From the NCBI GenBank assembly GCA_963760735.1, contig CAVXEB010000007.1:372001-436000 (forward strand): DNA of 64,000 bases. Direction: 5' to 3'. The stretch comes from CF-46 sp963760735. GTDB taxonomy: Bacteria > Chloroflexota > Limnocylindria > Limnocylindrales > CSP1-4. The position numbers were made by a program, and so were the translations under genes. Below, piece after piece: positions 30,694 through 39,759 of the stretch (the stretch's first letter is position 1; every line of letters begins with the position of its first letter). The notes beneath the pieces are model-generated. The model was given only the letters and a program-made list of their open reading frames with translations, was not told where the DNA came from and ran no database searches.

Positions 30694-31367
30694 CAGATGC
30701 AGCCGGTCGGCGTCAGCGGCGGGATGATGCCGGGCTGGCCGACCGCGACCGGGAGCGGACCGAGGGTGATCTTGCCCGTGTCGAGGCTGAGCACGCCGCC
30801 GCTGTCCACGCTCGCGGCGAACCGGTCCATGCTCCGCGGCGCCGGGCCGTACTGGGGACCGGCGGCCTTGATCCCGAGACGGTCATAGCGCGACCCGTGG
30901 CAGGGGCACTCCATCCAGAAGTTCTTCAGGCACGGGTTCGGCTTGCAGCCGAGGTGCGGGCAACGCTGGTACAGACCGCGGACGTTGAGCGGCGTCCCAT
31001 CGCCGCTCGGATCGTCGCCGGGCACGAACCGCTGGTTGCTCGTGTCGATCAGGACGACGTAGGCCCGGGCCTCCGGGAAGTAGGCCGGGAAGCCCTCGTC
31101 GATCGGCAGGTTCGAGTTCGCGAGCTTCACGTCCTCGAACGTCCCGATCTTCACGGTGCTGCCGAAGCCGCCGGAGAGGTTCGGCCAGATGAAGCCGATC
31201 GTGCCGGCCGTGACCTCGAGGAGCCAGAGGGCGATGCCGCCGCCGATCGAGTAACGGAGCAGCTGCCGCCGCGAGATCCCCTGGACCTGGCTGCGTCGGA
31301 GCGACTGGATCGCCTTCGGGACGAGCGCCTTCGGGCGGTCCGCGGGCTCGACGGTGTAGTTGCTCAT
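30693..31367 (-). CDS. Rieske 2Fe-2S protein of the bc complex
   Basis: 224 residues. One helix (about 38-58) is preceded by SRRQLLRYS, which resembles a Tat-type twin-arginine signal. The cluster ligands are in CPHLGC and CPCHGSRYD, with spacing typical of Rieske proteins. An additional Cys pair (KPNPCLKN) may form a stabilising disulfide. It carries electrons from quinol to the cytochrome c-cupredoxin encoded next. Confidence 0.95.
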   Translation of the reverse strand: MSNYTVEPADRPKALVPKAIQSLRRSQVQGISRRQLLRYSIGGGIALWLLEVTAGTIGFIWPNLSGGFGSTVKIGTFEDVKLANSNLPIDEGFPAYFPEARAYVVLIDTSNQRFVPGDDPSGDGTPLNVRGLYQRCPHLGCKPNPCLKNFWMECPCHGSRYDRLGIKAAGPQYGPAPRSMDRFAASVDSGGVLSLDTGKITLGPLPVAVGQPGIIPPLTPTGCI

Positions 31368-31409
31368 GCGTGGTCGCTCGTGGAGGTCATGCAGGTCCTG
31401 TCCGACTGG

Positions 31410-32027
31410 TCAGAGGGAGAAATGGAGGCCAGGCGAGGAGTTCTCGAAGAAGGGCAGGTACGGGATCACGAAGCTGTAGCCGGGTCCCCGGAAGAAGATC
31501 CCGACGAAGGTCAGGACGAGGCCGAGGCCGCAGAACAGCGTGAACAGCACGACGGCGGTCTTCCGGTCCGACGGCCGGGTCGCGGTCAGGTTGCCGCGGT
31601 CGACGTACGGGATGAACCCGGCGCCGACGAGGACGAGGAGCGGCGTCAGGACGCCGGCGACCGTCGGATGGAAGTAGGCGAGCAGCTCCTGGAGCCCGAG
31701 GAAGTACCACGGGGCCTTGGCCACGGCCGGCGTCACGTTGCTGTTCGCGAGGTCCTCGAGCGGCGCATTGATGAACAGCCCCATCAGGAGCAGGAAGATG
31801 CTCATCATCCCGGCCGCGAGGAACTCGATCGAGAGCAGGTGCGGCCAGGTCATGACCGTGTCGTCGGGCTCCTTCTGGACCCGGACGACCGCGTCCTGCT
31901 TGACGAGGGCCAGCAGCCGGTACGGCCGCGCCGACATCGGGACGCGCTGCTTGTCGATCTCCGTCCGTCGCGCGGGGTCGACGGGGAGGACGACCCGCTT
32001 CTCGGGCGGCGCCTTCGTGTCAGTCAA
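31410..32027 (-). CDS. Cytochrome b C-terminal subunit (subunit IV-like)
   Basis: About 205 residues from a TTG at 32027 backed by a GGAGG site 9 bases upstream. Helices lie at about 55-78, 100-130, 145-165 and 175-195. Together with the N-terminal subunit encoded upstream it makes a split cytochrome b as in b6f complexes. The segment AKAPWYFLGLQELLAYFHP is the PEWY-region equivalent, here PWY preceded by A-K-A, near the quinol site. Confidence 0.88.
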   Translation of the reverse strand: MTDTKAPPEKRVVLPVDPARRTEIDKQRVPMSARPYRLLALVKQDAVVRVQKEPDDTVMTWPHLLSIEFLAAGMMSIFLLLMGLFINAPLEDLANSNVTPAVAKAPWYFLGLQELLAYFHPTVAGVLTPLLVLVGAGFIPYVDRGNLTATRPSDRKTAVVLFTLFCGLGLVLTFVGIFFRGPGYSFVIPYLPFFENSSPGLHFSL

Positions 32028-32062
32028 GGCGCGTGTCCTCCGGCCCGACAGGACCGTCGGAT

Positions 32063-32092
32063 GCAAGGCGCCGCCGAGCACCGGAGCGAGCG
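32063..32092. repeat. Intergenic 30-bp repeat, copy 2
   Basis: Second copy of the element at 13568-13597 (27 of 30 bases identical, same + strand orientation). It lies in the 75-base gap between the two cytochrome b genes, 11 bases past the upstream stop. Confidence 0.6.
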
Positions 32093-32102
32093 CACTTCGT
32101 CA

Positions 32103-32831
32103 TCACAGGGGTCCGCTGATGCCTCCGTCCTTGCGGATCCGCCAGAAGTGGACCGCCAGGAAGATGGCCGCCGCCAGCGGGAAGACCATGATGTGGAGCA
32201 CGTAGAAGCGGAGCAGCGTGTTCTGGCCGACCTCGAGCCCGCCGAGGAGGAGGCGGTTCACCGGGACGTTGATCAGGGGCGCATAGCCGCCCATGTTCGT
32301 ACCGATCGTGATCGCCCAGAACGCGATCTGGTCCCACGGCAGCAGGTAGCCCGTGAACGACAGCATGATCGTCAGGAAGAGCAGGACGACCCCGACCACC
32401 CAGTTGAACTCGCGCGGCGGCTTGTAGGCCCCGTGGTAGAAGACCCGCATCATGTGGAGGAAGACGAAGAAGACCATCAGGTGGGCGGCCCACCGATGGA
32501 TGTTGCGGGTCAGCAGGCCGAACGTCACCTGGCTCTGGATGTCGAGGATGTTCGTGTACGCCAACGTGGCCGACGGCACGTAGAAGAACATCAGGTAGAC
32601 GCCGGTGATCGTCAGGACGAGGAACAGGAAGAACGACAGCCCACCGAGACAGAAGGTGTAGGCGAACTTGACGGCGTGCTGGCGGACGCGGACCGGGTGG
32701 ATGTGGAGGAACACGTTGTTCATCACCGCGTACGCCCGCGACCGCTCGTCGTTGGGGTACGGCTGACGGAAGAGCGAACGCCAGGCCGCGCTGCGGCGGA
32801 TGCCTTGGTCGACCCGCTCCAAGAAGCTCAA
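32103..32831 (-). CDS. Cytochrome b N-terminal subunit (b6-like)
   Basis: 242 residues from a TTG overlapping the preceding stop (TTGA) with GGAGGAG four bases before it. Heme-ligand histidines lie in RNIHRWAAHLMVFFVFLHMM and in the later RFYVLHIMVFP, spaced as expected for two b hemes. The quinol-site motif GYLLPWDQIAFWA is intact. It is the quinone-reactive membrane core of the bc complex. Confidence 0.94.
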   Translation of the reverse strand: MSFLERVDQGIRRSAAWRSLFRQPYPNDERSRAYAVMNNVFLHIHPVRVRQHAVKFAYTFCLGGLSFFLFLVLTITGVYLMFFYVPSATLAYTNILDIQSQVTFGLLTRNIHRWAAHLMVFFVFLHMMRVFYHGAYKPPREFNWVVGVVLLFLTIMLSFTGYLLPWDQIAFWAITIGTNMGGYAPLINVPVNRLLLGGLEVGQNTLLRFYVLHIMVFPLAAAIFLAVHFWRIRKDGGISGPL

Positions 32832-34663
32832 CGGGCTCCTCCTGCGACGCCGGGGGTCCCGGCCAGCTGCGCGTCCCGGTACGACTCCTTGTAGAGCCGG
32901 CCGTCCGTCGAGATCTCCTGGAGCTCGAACCGCTCCATCGTAATGGCGTCGAACGGGCAACGCTTGACACACAAGGCGCAGCGGATGCAGCGCTCCTCGT
33001 CGAGGATCATCGCGGCCCCGTTCTCCCAGCCGTACGACTCCTCGATCTCCGGCAGGAGGCCCTCGGTCTTGAGCTGGTTGACGTCGACCATGTGGATGAC
33101 GCCCTCGGGACAGACGTCCGCGCAGGCGCCGCACAGGACGCACCGGTACGGGTCGAACCAGATGTTGTAGTTGCACATCAGGCAGCGGGTCGACTCGGCG
33201 ACCGCGGCCGTGGCGTCGTAGCCGTACTCGACCGGCGTGTTGAAGTTGACCTCGGGATCGGTCGACGGCATCCGTGCCTGCAGCGGCGCCATCGGGATGT
33301 GCTGGCGCGGCAGGACGTCGTAGAGCTCCGGCATGTCGTGCCGCCACGAGCTCGTGATCTTCACGTTCGGGCTGACCGTCACGTCCGTCCGCCCGGCCAG
33401 GTAGCGGTCGATCGCGTAGGCGCACTTCTTGCCGTGGCCGGCGGCCTCGATCAGCGTCGTCGGGCCCGTCACGAAGTCGCCGCAGGCGAAGACACCGCGG
33501 GCGTTCGTCGCGTACGTCGCGGGGTCGACCTTGACCCGGCCGCGGTTGATCTCGAAGGTCGCCTCGACCGGCAGGAAGGTCAGGTCGGCCGCCTGCGACA
33601 CCGCCGGGATGATCACGTCGGCGGGGATCGTGAACTCGCTGCCCTCGATCGGCACCGGCGACCGCCGGCCCGAGGCGTCGGGCTCGCCGAGGCGGTTGCG
33701 GATGAACTTCACGCCGGTCACGTGGCCGTCCGCGCCGAGGACCTCGACCGGAGAGGCGAGGAACTCCATCCGGACGCCTTCGCGCTCGGTCTCGCCGAGC
33801 TCCTCCTCGTCGACGACCAGCTCGGACCGCGTCCGGCGGTAGACGATGGAGACGCGCTCCGCGCCGTGGCGAAGGCTCGTCCGCGAGCAGTCCATCGCGG
33901 TGTAGCCGCCGCCGATCACGACGACGTCCTTGCCGACGTACAGCTCCTGACCGAGGTTCGCCTTCTTCATGAAGTCGACGCCGTAGTCGACCCCCTCGAG
34001 GTCGCCGCCCGGGATGTCGAGCGCGACCGGGTCCATCGCCCCGGCGGTGAGGGCGACCGCGTCGTAGTCGCGCTGGAGCTCCTCGAACGTGATGTCGACG
34101 CCGACGTTCGTGTTGAACCGGAACTCGACGCCGAGCCGCTCCACGAGCCGGACGTCCATCTCGATCGCCTCGCGCGGAAGGCGGAACGCGGGGACGCCGA
34201 TCAGCATCGTCCCGCCGCCGTACGGCAGGCTGTCGAAGACGGTGACCTGGATCCCCTTCATCGCCAGCTCGCGGGCGACGGCGAGGCCGGCCGGACCGGC
34301 TCCGACGACGGCGACGCGCTCGGCCCGCGGGGTGATCTGGGGCATGACGTCGGGGATGCCGGACGCCTCGTGCCACTCCACGAGGAACCGCTTCATCGCC
34401 CGGATCGCGAGCGGCCGGTCGATGTCGCCGCGGCGGCAGGCCCGCTCGCACGGCGCGGAGCACACGTACGAGCACATCGCCGCGACCGGGTTCGGCTCCC
34501 GCGACAGGATGTAGCCCTCCTCGAACCGCCCCTCGGCGGCGAGGTTCAGGTAGCCGCGGCAGTTCGTCCCGACCGGGCAGGCCTCCTGGCACTCGATGTT
34601 GCACTGGAGCCAGGAGGCGTCGACGGGCTGAACGAGGAATTCCTGGAAGGGGTCGATCGCCAA
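32828..34663 (-). CDS. GltD-like FAD/NAD(P)-binding oxidoreductase with ferredoxin domains, first gene of bc operon
   Basis: About 611 residues from a TTG at 34663, chosen because homologous sequence seems to begin at AIDPFQEFLVQPVD; longer forms are possible. An N-terminal Fer4-type domain has CNIECQEACPVGTNC and CSYVCSAPCERACRRG. A FAD site (VAVVGAGPAGLAVARELA) and an NAD(P) site (VVVIGGGYTAMDCS) follow, then ACGDFVTGPTTLIEAAGHG. The C-terminal third holds CLMCNYN, CVLCGACADVCP and CIRCALCVKRCP, enough for two 4Fe-4S clusters. It is of the glutamate synthase small-subunit type but is coupled to cytochrome b, so it may link NAD(P)H or ferredoxin to the quinone pool. Confidence 0.85.
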   Translation of the reverse strand: MAIDPFQEFLVQPVDASWLQCNIECQEACPVGTNCRGYLNLAAEGRFEEGYILSREPNPVAAMCSYVCSAPCERACRRGDIDRPLAIRAMKRFLVEWHEASGIPDVMPQITPRAERVAVVGAGPAGLAVARELAMKGIQVTVFDSLPYGGGTMLIGVPAFRLPREAIEMDVRLVERLGVEFRFNTNVGVDITFEELQRDYDAVALTAGAMDPVALDIPGGDLEGVDYGVDFMKKANLGQELYVGKDVVVIGGGYTAMDCSRTSLRHGAERVSIVYRRTRSELVVDEEELGETEREGVRMEFLASPVEVLGADGHVTGVKFIRNRLGEPDASGRRSPVPIEGSEFTIPADVIIPAVSQAADLTFLPVEATFEINRGRVKVDPATYATNARGVFACGDFVTGPTTLIEAAGHGKKCAYAIDRYLAGRTDVTVSPNVKITSSWRHDMPELYDVLPRQHIPMAPLQARMPSTDPEVNFNTPVEYGYDATAAVAESTRCLMCNYNIWFDPYRCVLCGACADVCPEGVIHMVDVNQLKTEGLLPEIEESYGWENGAAMILDEERCIRCALCVKRCPFDAITMERFELQEISTDGRLYKESYRDAQLAGTPGVAGGAR

Positions 34664-34952
34664 GTCGAGGACGTGCCTTTCGAATGCGGTCCGAATCCCG
34701 GGAAGTCGAAGCGTCCGGCATGGCCTGCGAGGCGCCGCGGCCGGCGGTTCGAATCTACCATCGCAGGCTCGGCCTTCGCAAAGACGCGAGCCCGCCATCC
34801 ACAGGCTCGCGATGGGTGTCCTGGCCGGTCCTGCCACGCTCCCGAAGCCTCGTGGGCCGGCGCGGCGGAGTTGACCCGGGCAGCGTGCGCAGCTGACGCT
34901 CGCGAGGGGTGGCGCGTGCCACACGGCCGATGGCCGGGGAGGACGGCGGATC

Positions 34953-36833
34953 TTGACCGCGAGCGAGTTCACGTTCCTGGCCCTTGGACTGCTCCTCGGC
35001 GTCGCCTGTGGAGCCGCGATCATCGAAGTCCTCCGGGCCCGGCCGCCGGCTCCTCGCGAGGTCCGCGTCACCGTCGCGCCGAACGCGATTCACGCACGAT
35101 TCCCGGCCACCCTGTCCGATCCGACGGCATCGCTCGAGTCGGGCGGACCGGCCGCCGGCGGGCCCGGCGACCAGCGCTGGCATGACGATCCGCCGGAGCC
35201 CGCGCCGACGGATGGCGGGCGGCGCGCCGACGACCAGCCCGTCACGGTCGCGGCGACCGCCGGCGTCGCCGCGGTCGCGGAGCGTGACGCGAATGCCGGA
35301 AGTGGAACGCCTGTTCCATCGCGCCCACAGCCGCTCTGGCTGTCTCCGCCACCGACGGCCGAGGCGGCCCTGGTGCCTGTCCCGATGTCCATCGAGCCCG
35401 ATCCGCTGACCGCGGCCCTGCGGTCGACGGCTGCGAAGGTGGCGACCGTCGCGATGGCCGGCCCGCGATCCGGCGAGGCGCCGTTGCATCCGATGGCGGC
35501 CGCGAGCGGAGCGATGTCGACCGAGGGCGCCGCCGCGGCGGCCGGGCTCGCGGCCGGGATCGCGGCGGTGAGCCGGGCGGAGGGCGAACCGGGCGGCGCC
35601 GGTGTGATGTCCGCCGCGTCGACGGGCGGCGCCGCCGCGCCCGCGGCGAGCGAGCCCGACACCGGTCCATGCGCGGACGAGCGTCGGGTCGCCGACGAGC
35701 GCTGCGCGGTCGCGACCCGCGCCCGGGCCGGTGCGGAGACCGCGGCCGAAACCCTTCGGGCCGCGCAGCGGACCCACGACGAACACATGGCGGCCGCCGA
35801 GGCGGGCGCGGCGGCCGCGGACCCACGCGCCGTCCGGACGGCCAAGGAGGCCGCCCAGCAGCGGTTCCGCGACGCGCGGGCGAAGGCCGCCACCCGCGAC
35901 GACGTGGAAGGCGCCGCGCGGGCCTGGCTCGCCGAGATCAACGAGATCAACCATGACACCCGCGAGGCGACCGCCCGGGTCGAGCGCAGCCGCGCCGCCG
36001 CGACTGCCCTCGCGATGACCCTGGAGCGTCTGGCGGTCGAGGCCGACGCGACCCGGATCTCCGCCGAGCAGGCCGACGAGGCCTGCATCGCCGCCCGCGA
36101 GGCGCTCGCCACCTGCGACGAGGCCCGGAACCTGGAGGCCGCCGCGGCCGCCCGGATGGCAACGCCCGCCCCGGCGGCCGTCGAGCCGCCGGGCGCGCCT
36201 GCCGACGAGGGCCGGATCGCCGCAGCCACACCGGTCCCGGAGGCGGAGTTCGCGCTCGGCGGGTCGATGGGCTCACGCGCCGGCCAGGACGCCCTCCTGC
36301 TTCGGATCCTCCGCGGCGATCACGGCGCGTTGCAGCACGCCGTCGCCCGGCTCGCCGGCCCGGAGCCGGAGTCAGCGAGGCACTGGCAGACGATGCTGGG
36401 CGGGCTCGCCGAGGCCCTGATCGCCCGGTCGATCGAGGCGTCGGCGTTCGATTTCCCGCACGACCACTTCTTCTGGGGACCGTTCAACCAGGCCCAGTGC
36501 CGCGACATCTCGGCGGGACTGTCCTCGCTCGGCTTCCGGTTCGACGGGTTCGGCGGCTGGGTGGACGACCGGGTCCCGAGCCAGCGCGATCTCGCGATGG
36601 CGGTCGGCTACGCGGGCGAGGATCCGATGCGGATCCGCAAGTGGCCGAATGACGCCGAAACACGGGTCCTGCTCGCAGACGTTCGGGTGGCTGCGGACGA
36701 GTACGTCGCCGCGACCGCCGGCGGGCTGACGCTCGGCGAGCTTGTCACGCTGCTCGGACGGCGGGCCGACGGCCTGACCGAGCTGTGGAACGAGTGGGGG
36801 ACGGTCCGGCCCGTGCTGCTCGAGGGCGGCTGA
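34953..36833 (+). CDS. Membrane-anchored Ala-rich coiled-coil protein with conserved C-terminal domain
   Basis: 626 residues from a TTG at 34953 with GGGGAGG upstream. A helix at about 7-28 anchors the protein. A long Ala/Pro/Gly-rich stretch (about 30-225) leads to Ala/Arg/Glu-rich heptads typical of a coiled coil (about 225-395). The last 180 residues are of normal composition (FDFPHDHFFWGPFNQAQCRDI, GLSSLGFRFDGFGGWVDDR) and look like a folded domain. No known family is recognised. It faces away from the bc operon and shares its upstream region. Confidence 0.7.
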   Translation: MTASEFTFLALGLLLGVACGAAIIEVLRARPPAPREVRVTVAPNAIHARFPATLSDPTASLESGGPAAGGPGDQRWHDDPPEPAPTDGGRRADDQPVTVAATAGVAAVAERDANAGSGTPVPSRPQPLWLSPPPTAEAALVPVPMSIEPDPLTAALRSTAAKVATVAMAGPRSGEAPLHPMAAASGAMSTEGAAAAAGLAAGIAAVSRAEGEPGGAGVMSAASTGGAAAPAASEPDTGPCADERRVADERCAVATRARAGAETAAETLRAAQRTHDEHMAAAEAGAAAADPRAVRTAKEAAQQRFRDARAKAATRDDVEGAARAWLAEINEINHDTREATARVERSRAAATALAMTLERLAVEADATRISAEQADEACIAAREALATCDEARNLEAAAAARMATPAPAAVEPPGAPADEGRIAAATPVPEAEFALGGSMGSRAGQDALLLRILRGDHGALQHAVARLAGPEPESARHWQTMLGGLAEALIARSIEASAFDFPHDHFFWGPFNQAQCRDISAGLSSLGFRFDGFGGWVDDRVPSQRDLAMAVGYAGEDPMRIRKWPNDAETRVLLADVRVAADEYVAATAGGLTLGELVTLLGRRADGLTELWNEWGTVRPVLLEGG

Positions 36834-36854
36834 CCCGACCGAGCGGGTCGACCC

Positions 36855-37637
36855 TCAGCCGGTCGTCGCCGTCGCCGTCTCGCCGGCCAGGCCGGAGTCG
36901 GGCCCCTCGTCCTCGTCGTCGTCGATGACCACGAGCCGCAGGGCCTCGGCGGCCGCCACGCCGATCGGCTCGCCCTCCTCGGCGGCCCAGGCCCGGATCC
37001 GCTCGTCGAGCTTCGACGGCTCCTTGATCTGGCTCGCGTGCGCCGCAAGGGCGGCGATCTTGCGATCGAGGGTGGTCGTGATGTCGATCCGGACGTTGGG
37101 CTCGTTCGGCCAGAACAGGTACAGACGGCGGACCGAATGGGCCTCCAGGCCGTTGCGGGCGAGGGCAGGGAACGCCATCGGGTTGCGGGACGCCGGATAG
37201 ACCGCGTCGACCGCGGCGATCCCCGACTCGCGATGGTCCGTGTGGTTGATCCCGCCGTCGCGGTAGAAGACGACCGTCGGGTCGGTCGCGAGGACAGCGT
37301 CGGGTCGGAAGGTCCGGATCTCCCGCACCAGATGCTCGCGGAGGACGAGGTCGTTGACGAGCGCCCCGTCGGGCAGATGGAGGAAGGTGACCCCGGCGTA
37401 GCCGATGATCTCCGCGGCGGCCCGCTGCTCGCGCTCGCGGAGGGCGGCCAGCTCGAGGGGATCGGCGTGCGGATCCTCGCCACCGGCATCGCCGCTCGTG
37501 CAGCAGACCAGCCAGCCGGTCGAGCCCTCGTCGATCCATCGTGCCGCGGTTCCCGCCGGACCAAAGTCGGCATCGTCGGGATGACCGGCGATGACCATGA
37601 ATCTGGGCGGTCGCCAAGGATGGGCTACGTCATTCAT
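36855..37637 (-). CDS. PIG-L family deacetylase
   Basis: 260 residues. The zinc-site motif is VIAGHPDDADF, and the downstream histidine motif is INHTDHRESG. Proteins of this LmbE/MshB group remove acetyl groups from N-acetylglucosamine conjugates or mycothiol/bacillithiol precursors. The substrate is not evident. The C-terminus ends in an acidic, low-complexity tail. Confidence 0.88.
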   Translation of the reverse strand: MNDVAHPWRPPRFMVIAGHPDDADFGPAGTAARWIDEGSTGWLVCCTSGDAGGEDPHADPLELAALREREQRAAAEIIGYAGVTFLHLPDGALVNDLVLREHLVREIRTFRPDAVLATDPTVVFYRDGGINHTDHRESGIAAVDAVYPASRNPMAFPALARNGLEAHSVRRLYLFWPNEPNVRIDITTTLDRKIAALAAHASQIKEPSKLDERIRAWAAEEGEPIGVAAAEALRLVVIDDDEDEGPDSGLAGETATATTG

Positions 37638-37701
37638 CGGAGGGCGTTCCGTCCCGTGGTTCGGCTGTTTCGGGTTTCGCGACGGGTCTATCATTCCGGC
37701 C

Positions 37702-37737
37702 GAGGCTTCGCTCGTCTCCCCCCACGAGCGAAGCCTC
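37702..37737 (-). terminator. 14-bp perfect hairpin between peroxiredoxin and PIG-L genes
   Basis: GAGGCTTCGCTCGT and ACGAGCGAAGCCTC pair fully around an 8-base C-rich loop. It lies 62 bases past the peroxiredoxin stop on the minus strand and 65 bases before the PIG-L start. The strength and place suggest a terminator, although no T run follows on the minus strand. Confidence 0.6.
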
Positions 37738-37798
37738 AATTTGCTGTCCGGAGTGTCGCGGCGGGCGCAACCGCCGTCAGCGCAGGCGCACCAGCCGG

Positions 37799-38284
37799 TC
37801 AGCGGGCGACGGCGGACTGCGCCTCGTCGAGGGCCGCCAGCACCTCGGCCGCATGGCCCTCGGGCTTCACCTTCTCCCAGCTTCTGGCGACCAATCCCTG
37901 TGGATCGACAAGGAACGTCCGGCGGGCCGTCCCCATGTACGTCTTGCCGTAGTTCTTCTTCTCGACCCACGACCCCCAGGCGTCCGCGACCGCATGGTCG
38001 GTGTCGGCCAGGAGCAGGAACGGCAGGCCGAACTTCTCGCGGAAGCTGCGCTTGCTCTTCGCGCCCTGCGGGCTGATCCCCCAGACGTCCGCGCCGCGCT
38101 CCGTGATGGTGTCGTTCGCGTCGCGGAACTCGCACGCCTCGACGGTGCAGCCCGGCGTGTCATCGGCCGGATAGAAGTAGACGACCGTCCATCGGCCCCG
38201 CTGGTCCGACAGGCGATGGATCGTGCCGTTCTCGTCGGGGAGGGCGATCTCGGGGGCGAGCTCGCCCGCGGTCGGGATGCTCAT
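37799..38284 (-). CDS. bcp: Thioredoxin-dependent peroxiredoxin, BCP family
   Basis: 161 residues. The peroxidatic Cys lies in YPADDTPGCTVEACEFRD; the second Cys five residues on is the usual resolving residue in BCP proteins. It reduces hydroperoxides with thioredoxin in the cytoplasm. The gene begins two bases after the thiamine pyrophosphokinase stop, so the two are probably cotranscribed. Confidence 0.94.
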   Translation of the reverse strand: MSIPTAGELAPEIALPDENGTIHRLSDQRGRWTVVYFYPADDTPGCTVEACEFRDANDTITERGADVWGISPQGAKSKRSFREKFGLPFLLLADTDHAVADAWGSWVEKKNYGKTYMGTARRTFLVDPQGLVARSWEKVKPEGHAAEVLAALDEAQSAVAR

Positions 38285-38286
38285 CG

Positions 38287-38955
38287 TCAGAGCCTAACAG
38301 GGGTCTCCACGACCAGCAGCCGGCCCTCCCGCAGCGAGAGGCCGGCCGCGGGGTCGACGCGCACGTTCGAGAGGCCGCGCGACGGACCGATCCGGAGCGG
38401 CTCGTCGCGGAGCCGATAGCGCAGGCCGTCGGTCACGATCCCGACGACGTCGCCGCCGAACGGCAGGAGGGAGACGAGGTCGCCGACCCGCCCGCCCAGC
38501 TCGGTCCGGCCCGGTCCGACGAGCCGGATCCGCGTCCGCGCGCCCAGCAGGCAGGTGTCGCGGCCGGCCAGGCCCGGATGGGCGAGCAGCCAGACATTCC
38601 CCAGCTCGTGGTCCAGACGCGCTCCGCCGAGGGCGCCGAGGATCGTGATCCTGGACGGCTCGGCGCGGATGGCGGTGAGCAGCGCCAGCTCCGCGTCCGT
38701 CTCGTCCTTGTCGACCGGCGCGCGGTCGATCCGGACGCCCGCGGCCGCCAGTCTGTCCAGCTCGACCGGGTCGATCGAGTCGCCGTCGCCGACCCACGTG
38801 TCGATCGCGCGGCCGAGGGCCACGGCATGCCGCGCGCCCCCGTCGGCCGCGACGACCAGATCGATCCCGTCCGACCAGCCCGGCCAGGCCCGGTCGAGGT
38901 CGGCCGCGGGCTCGACCGTCCCGTCGGCGAGGATCAGCACGTGGCGCGCGGTCAT
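38287..38955 (-). CDS. thiN: Thiamine pyrophosphokinase
   Basis: 222 residues. It converts thiamine to thiamine diphosphate with ATP. Motifs are DLVVAADGGARHAVALG, VGDGDSID, and DKDETDAELAL, followed by ILGALGGARLDHELGN. All are typical of the TPK catalytic domain. Product TPP is the cofactor of the E1 enzymes at the end of this window, though no regulatory link is visible. Confidence 0.9.
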   Translation of the reverse strand: MTARHVLILADGTVEPAADLDRAWPGWSDGIDLVVAADGGARHAVALGRAIDTWVGDGDSIDPVELDRLAAAGVRIDRAPVDKDETDAELALLTAIRAEPSRITILGALGGARLDHELGNVWLLAHPGLAGRDTCLLGARTRIRLVGPGRTELGGRVGDLVSLLPFGGDVVGIVTDGLRYRLRDEPLRIGPSRGLSNVRVDPAAGLSLREGRLLVVETPVRL

Positions 38956-38992
38956 CGCCGCCCGGCGCGGGTCATCGCCGACGGGCGGCGCG

Positions 38993-39652
38993 TCACGACG
39001 GGCTCGCAGCCTCCGCGGCAAGGTGGCGATCGACCCAAGCGGCAACCGACGACGCGATCTCATGGGCCCCCGCCGCCCGGAGCTCGTCCGGGTCGCCGAG
39101 AACCAATTCGATCCCGATCGCGCGAGCACCGACCGCGACGGCCATCTGCATGTCGGTCGGTGCGTCGCCGACGTACGCCGAGGCCTCCGGGCGATGGCCA
39201 TGCCCGGCGAGGCGGAGCGCCCGGCGGAGCGGCTCCGGGTCGGGCTTGTGGACGGGCAGGTCGTCGCCGAAGACCCGGACCGGCAGGAGCTCGCCGAGCC
39301 CGGTCCGCTCGAGCTGCGGCTCGACGACGTCGCGATGGCCGGCGGTCACGATCCCGAGGCTGGCCCCGGCGTCCCGAAGTCGCACCAGCGCGTCCGCCGC
39401 GCCGGGGAACGCCCGGACCGTGTCGCCGTCTGCGGCGAAGGCCGTCTCCCAGAGGTCGTTCGCCTCATCGATGCGGTCGCCGGGGACGCCGAGCCGGCGA
39501 TACATCTCGCGCCAGTCCGGAACGTAGTTGCGGCGATAGACGACCACGTCGAACGGCAGCCCGAACGCCGCCATGACCGTCGAGTTGGCGGCATGAAACG
39601 CACCGAGCGAGTCGACGAGGGTGCCGTCCCAGTCGAAGAGGATCGCCTCCAT
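38993..39652 (-). CDS. HAD-superfamily hydrolase (phosphoglycolate phosphatase-like)
   Basis: 219 residues. Motif I is LFDWDGTLVDS (nucleophile Asp), motif II is IVTAGH, and motifs III/IV are HKPDPEPLRRAL and YVGDAPTDMQMA. A helical cap lies at about 20-85. Gph-type phosphatases act on phosphoglycolate or similar sugar phosphates. It precedes thiN by 37 bases in the same direction. Confidence 0.9.
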   Translation of the reverse strand: MEAILFDWDGTLVDSLGAFHAANSTVMAAFGLPFDVVVYRRNYVPDWREMYRRLGVPGDRIDEANDLWETAFAADGDTVRAFPGAADALVRLRDAGASLGIVTAGHRDVVEPQLERTGLGELLPVRVFGDDLPVHKPDPEPLRRALRLAGHGHRPEASAYVGDAPTDMQMAVAVGARAIGIELVLGDPDELRAAGAHEIASSVAAWVDRHLAAEAASPS

Positions 39653-39759
39653 CGACCTCGGATGCTAGCCGATCGCCCTCGCGAATCGACCGGTCCGCGC
39701 CCGCGACCCGGCCGGTCCGCTCCCGCGACCCGCCCACGGCGATGCCGTAGACTCCGGCC

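Noticed and set aside
34679..34775. tRNA-like T-loop (GGTTCGAATC) upstream of the bc operon
   Set aside because: No matching acceptor stem, D arm or anticodon stem could be placed on either strand, and the T stem has a C-A mismatch. It may be a chance match or an old tRNA fragment.
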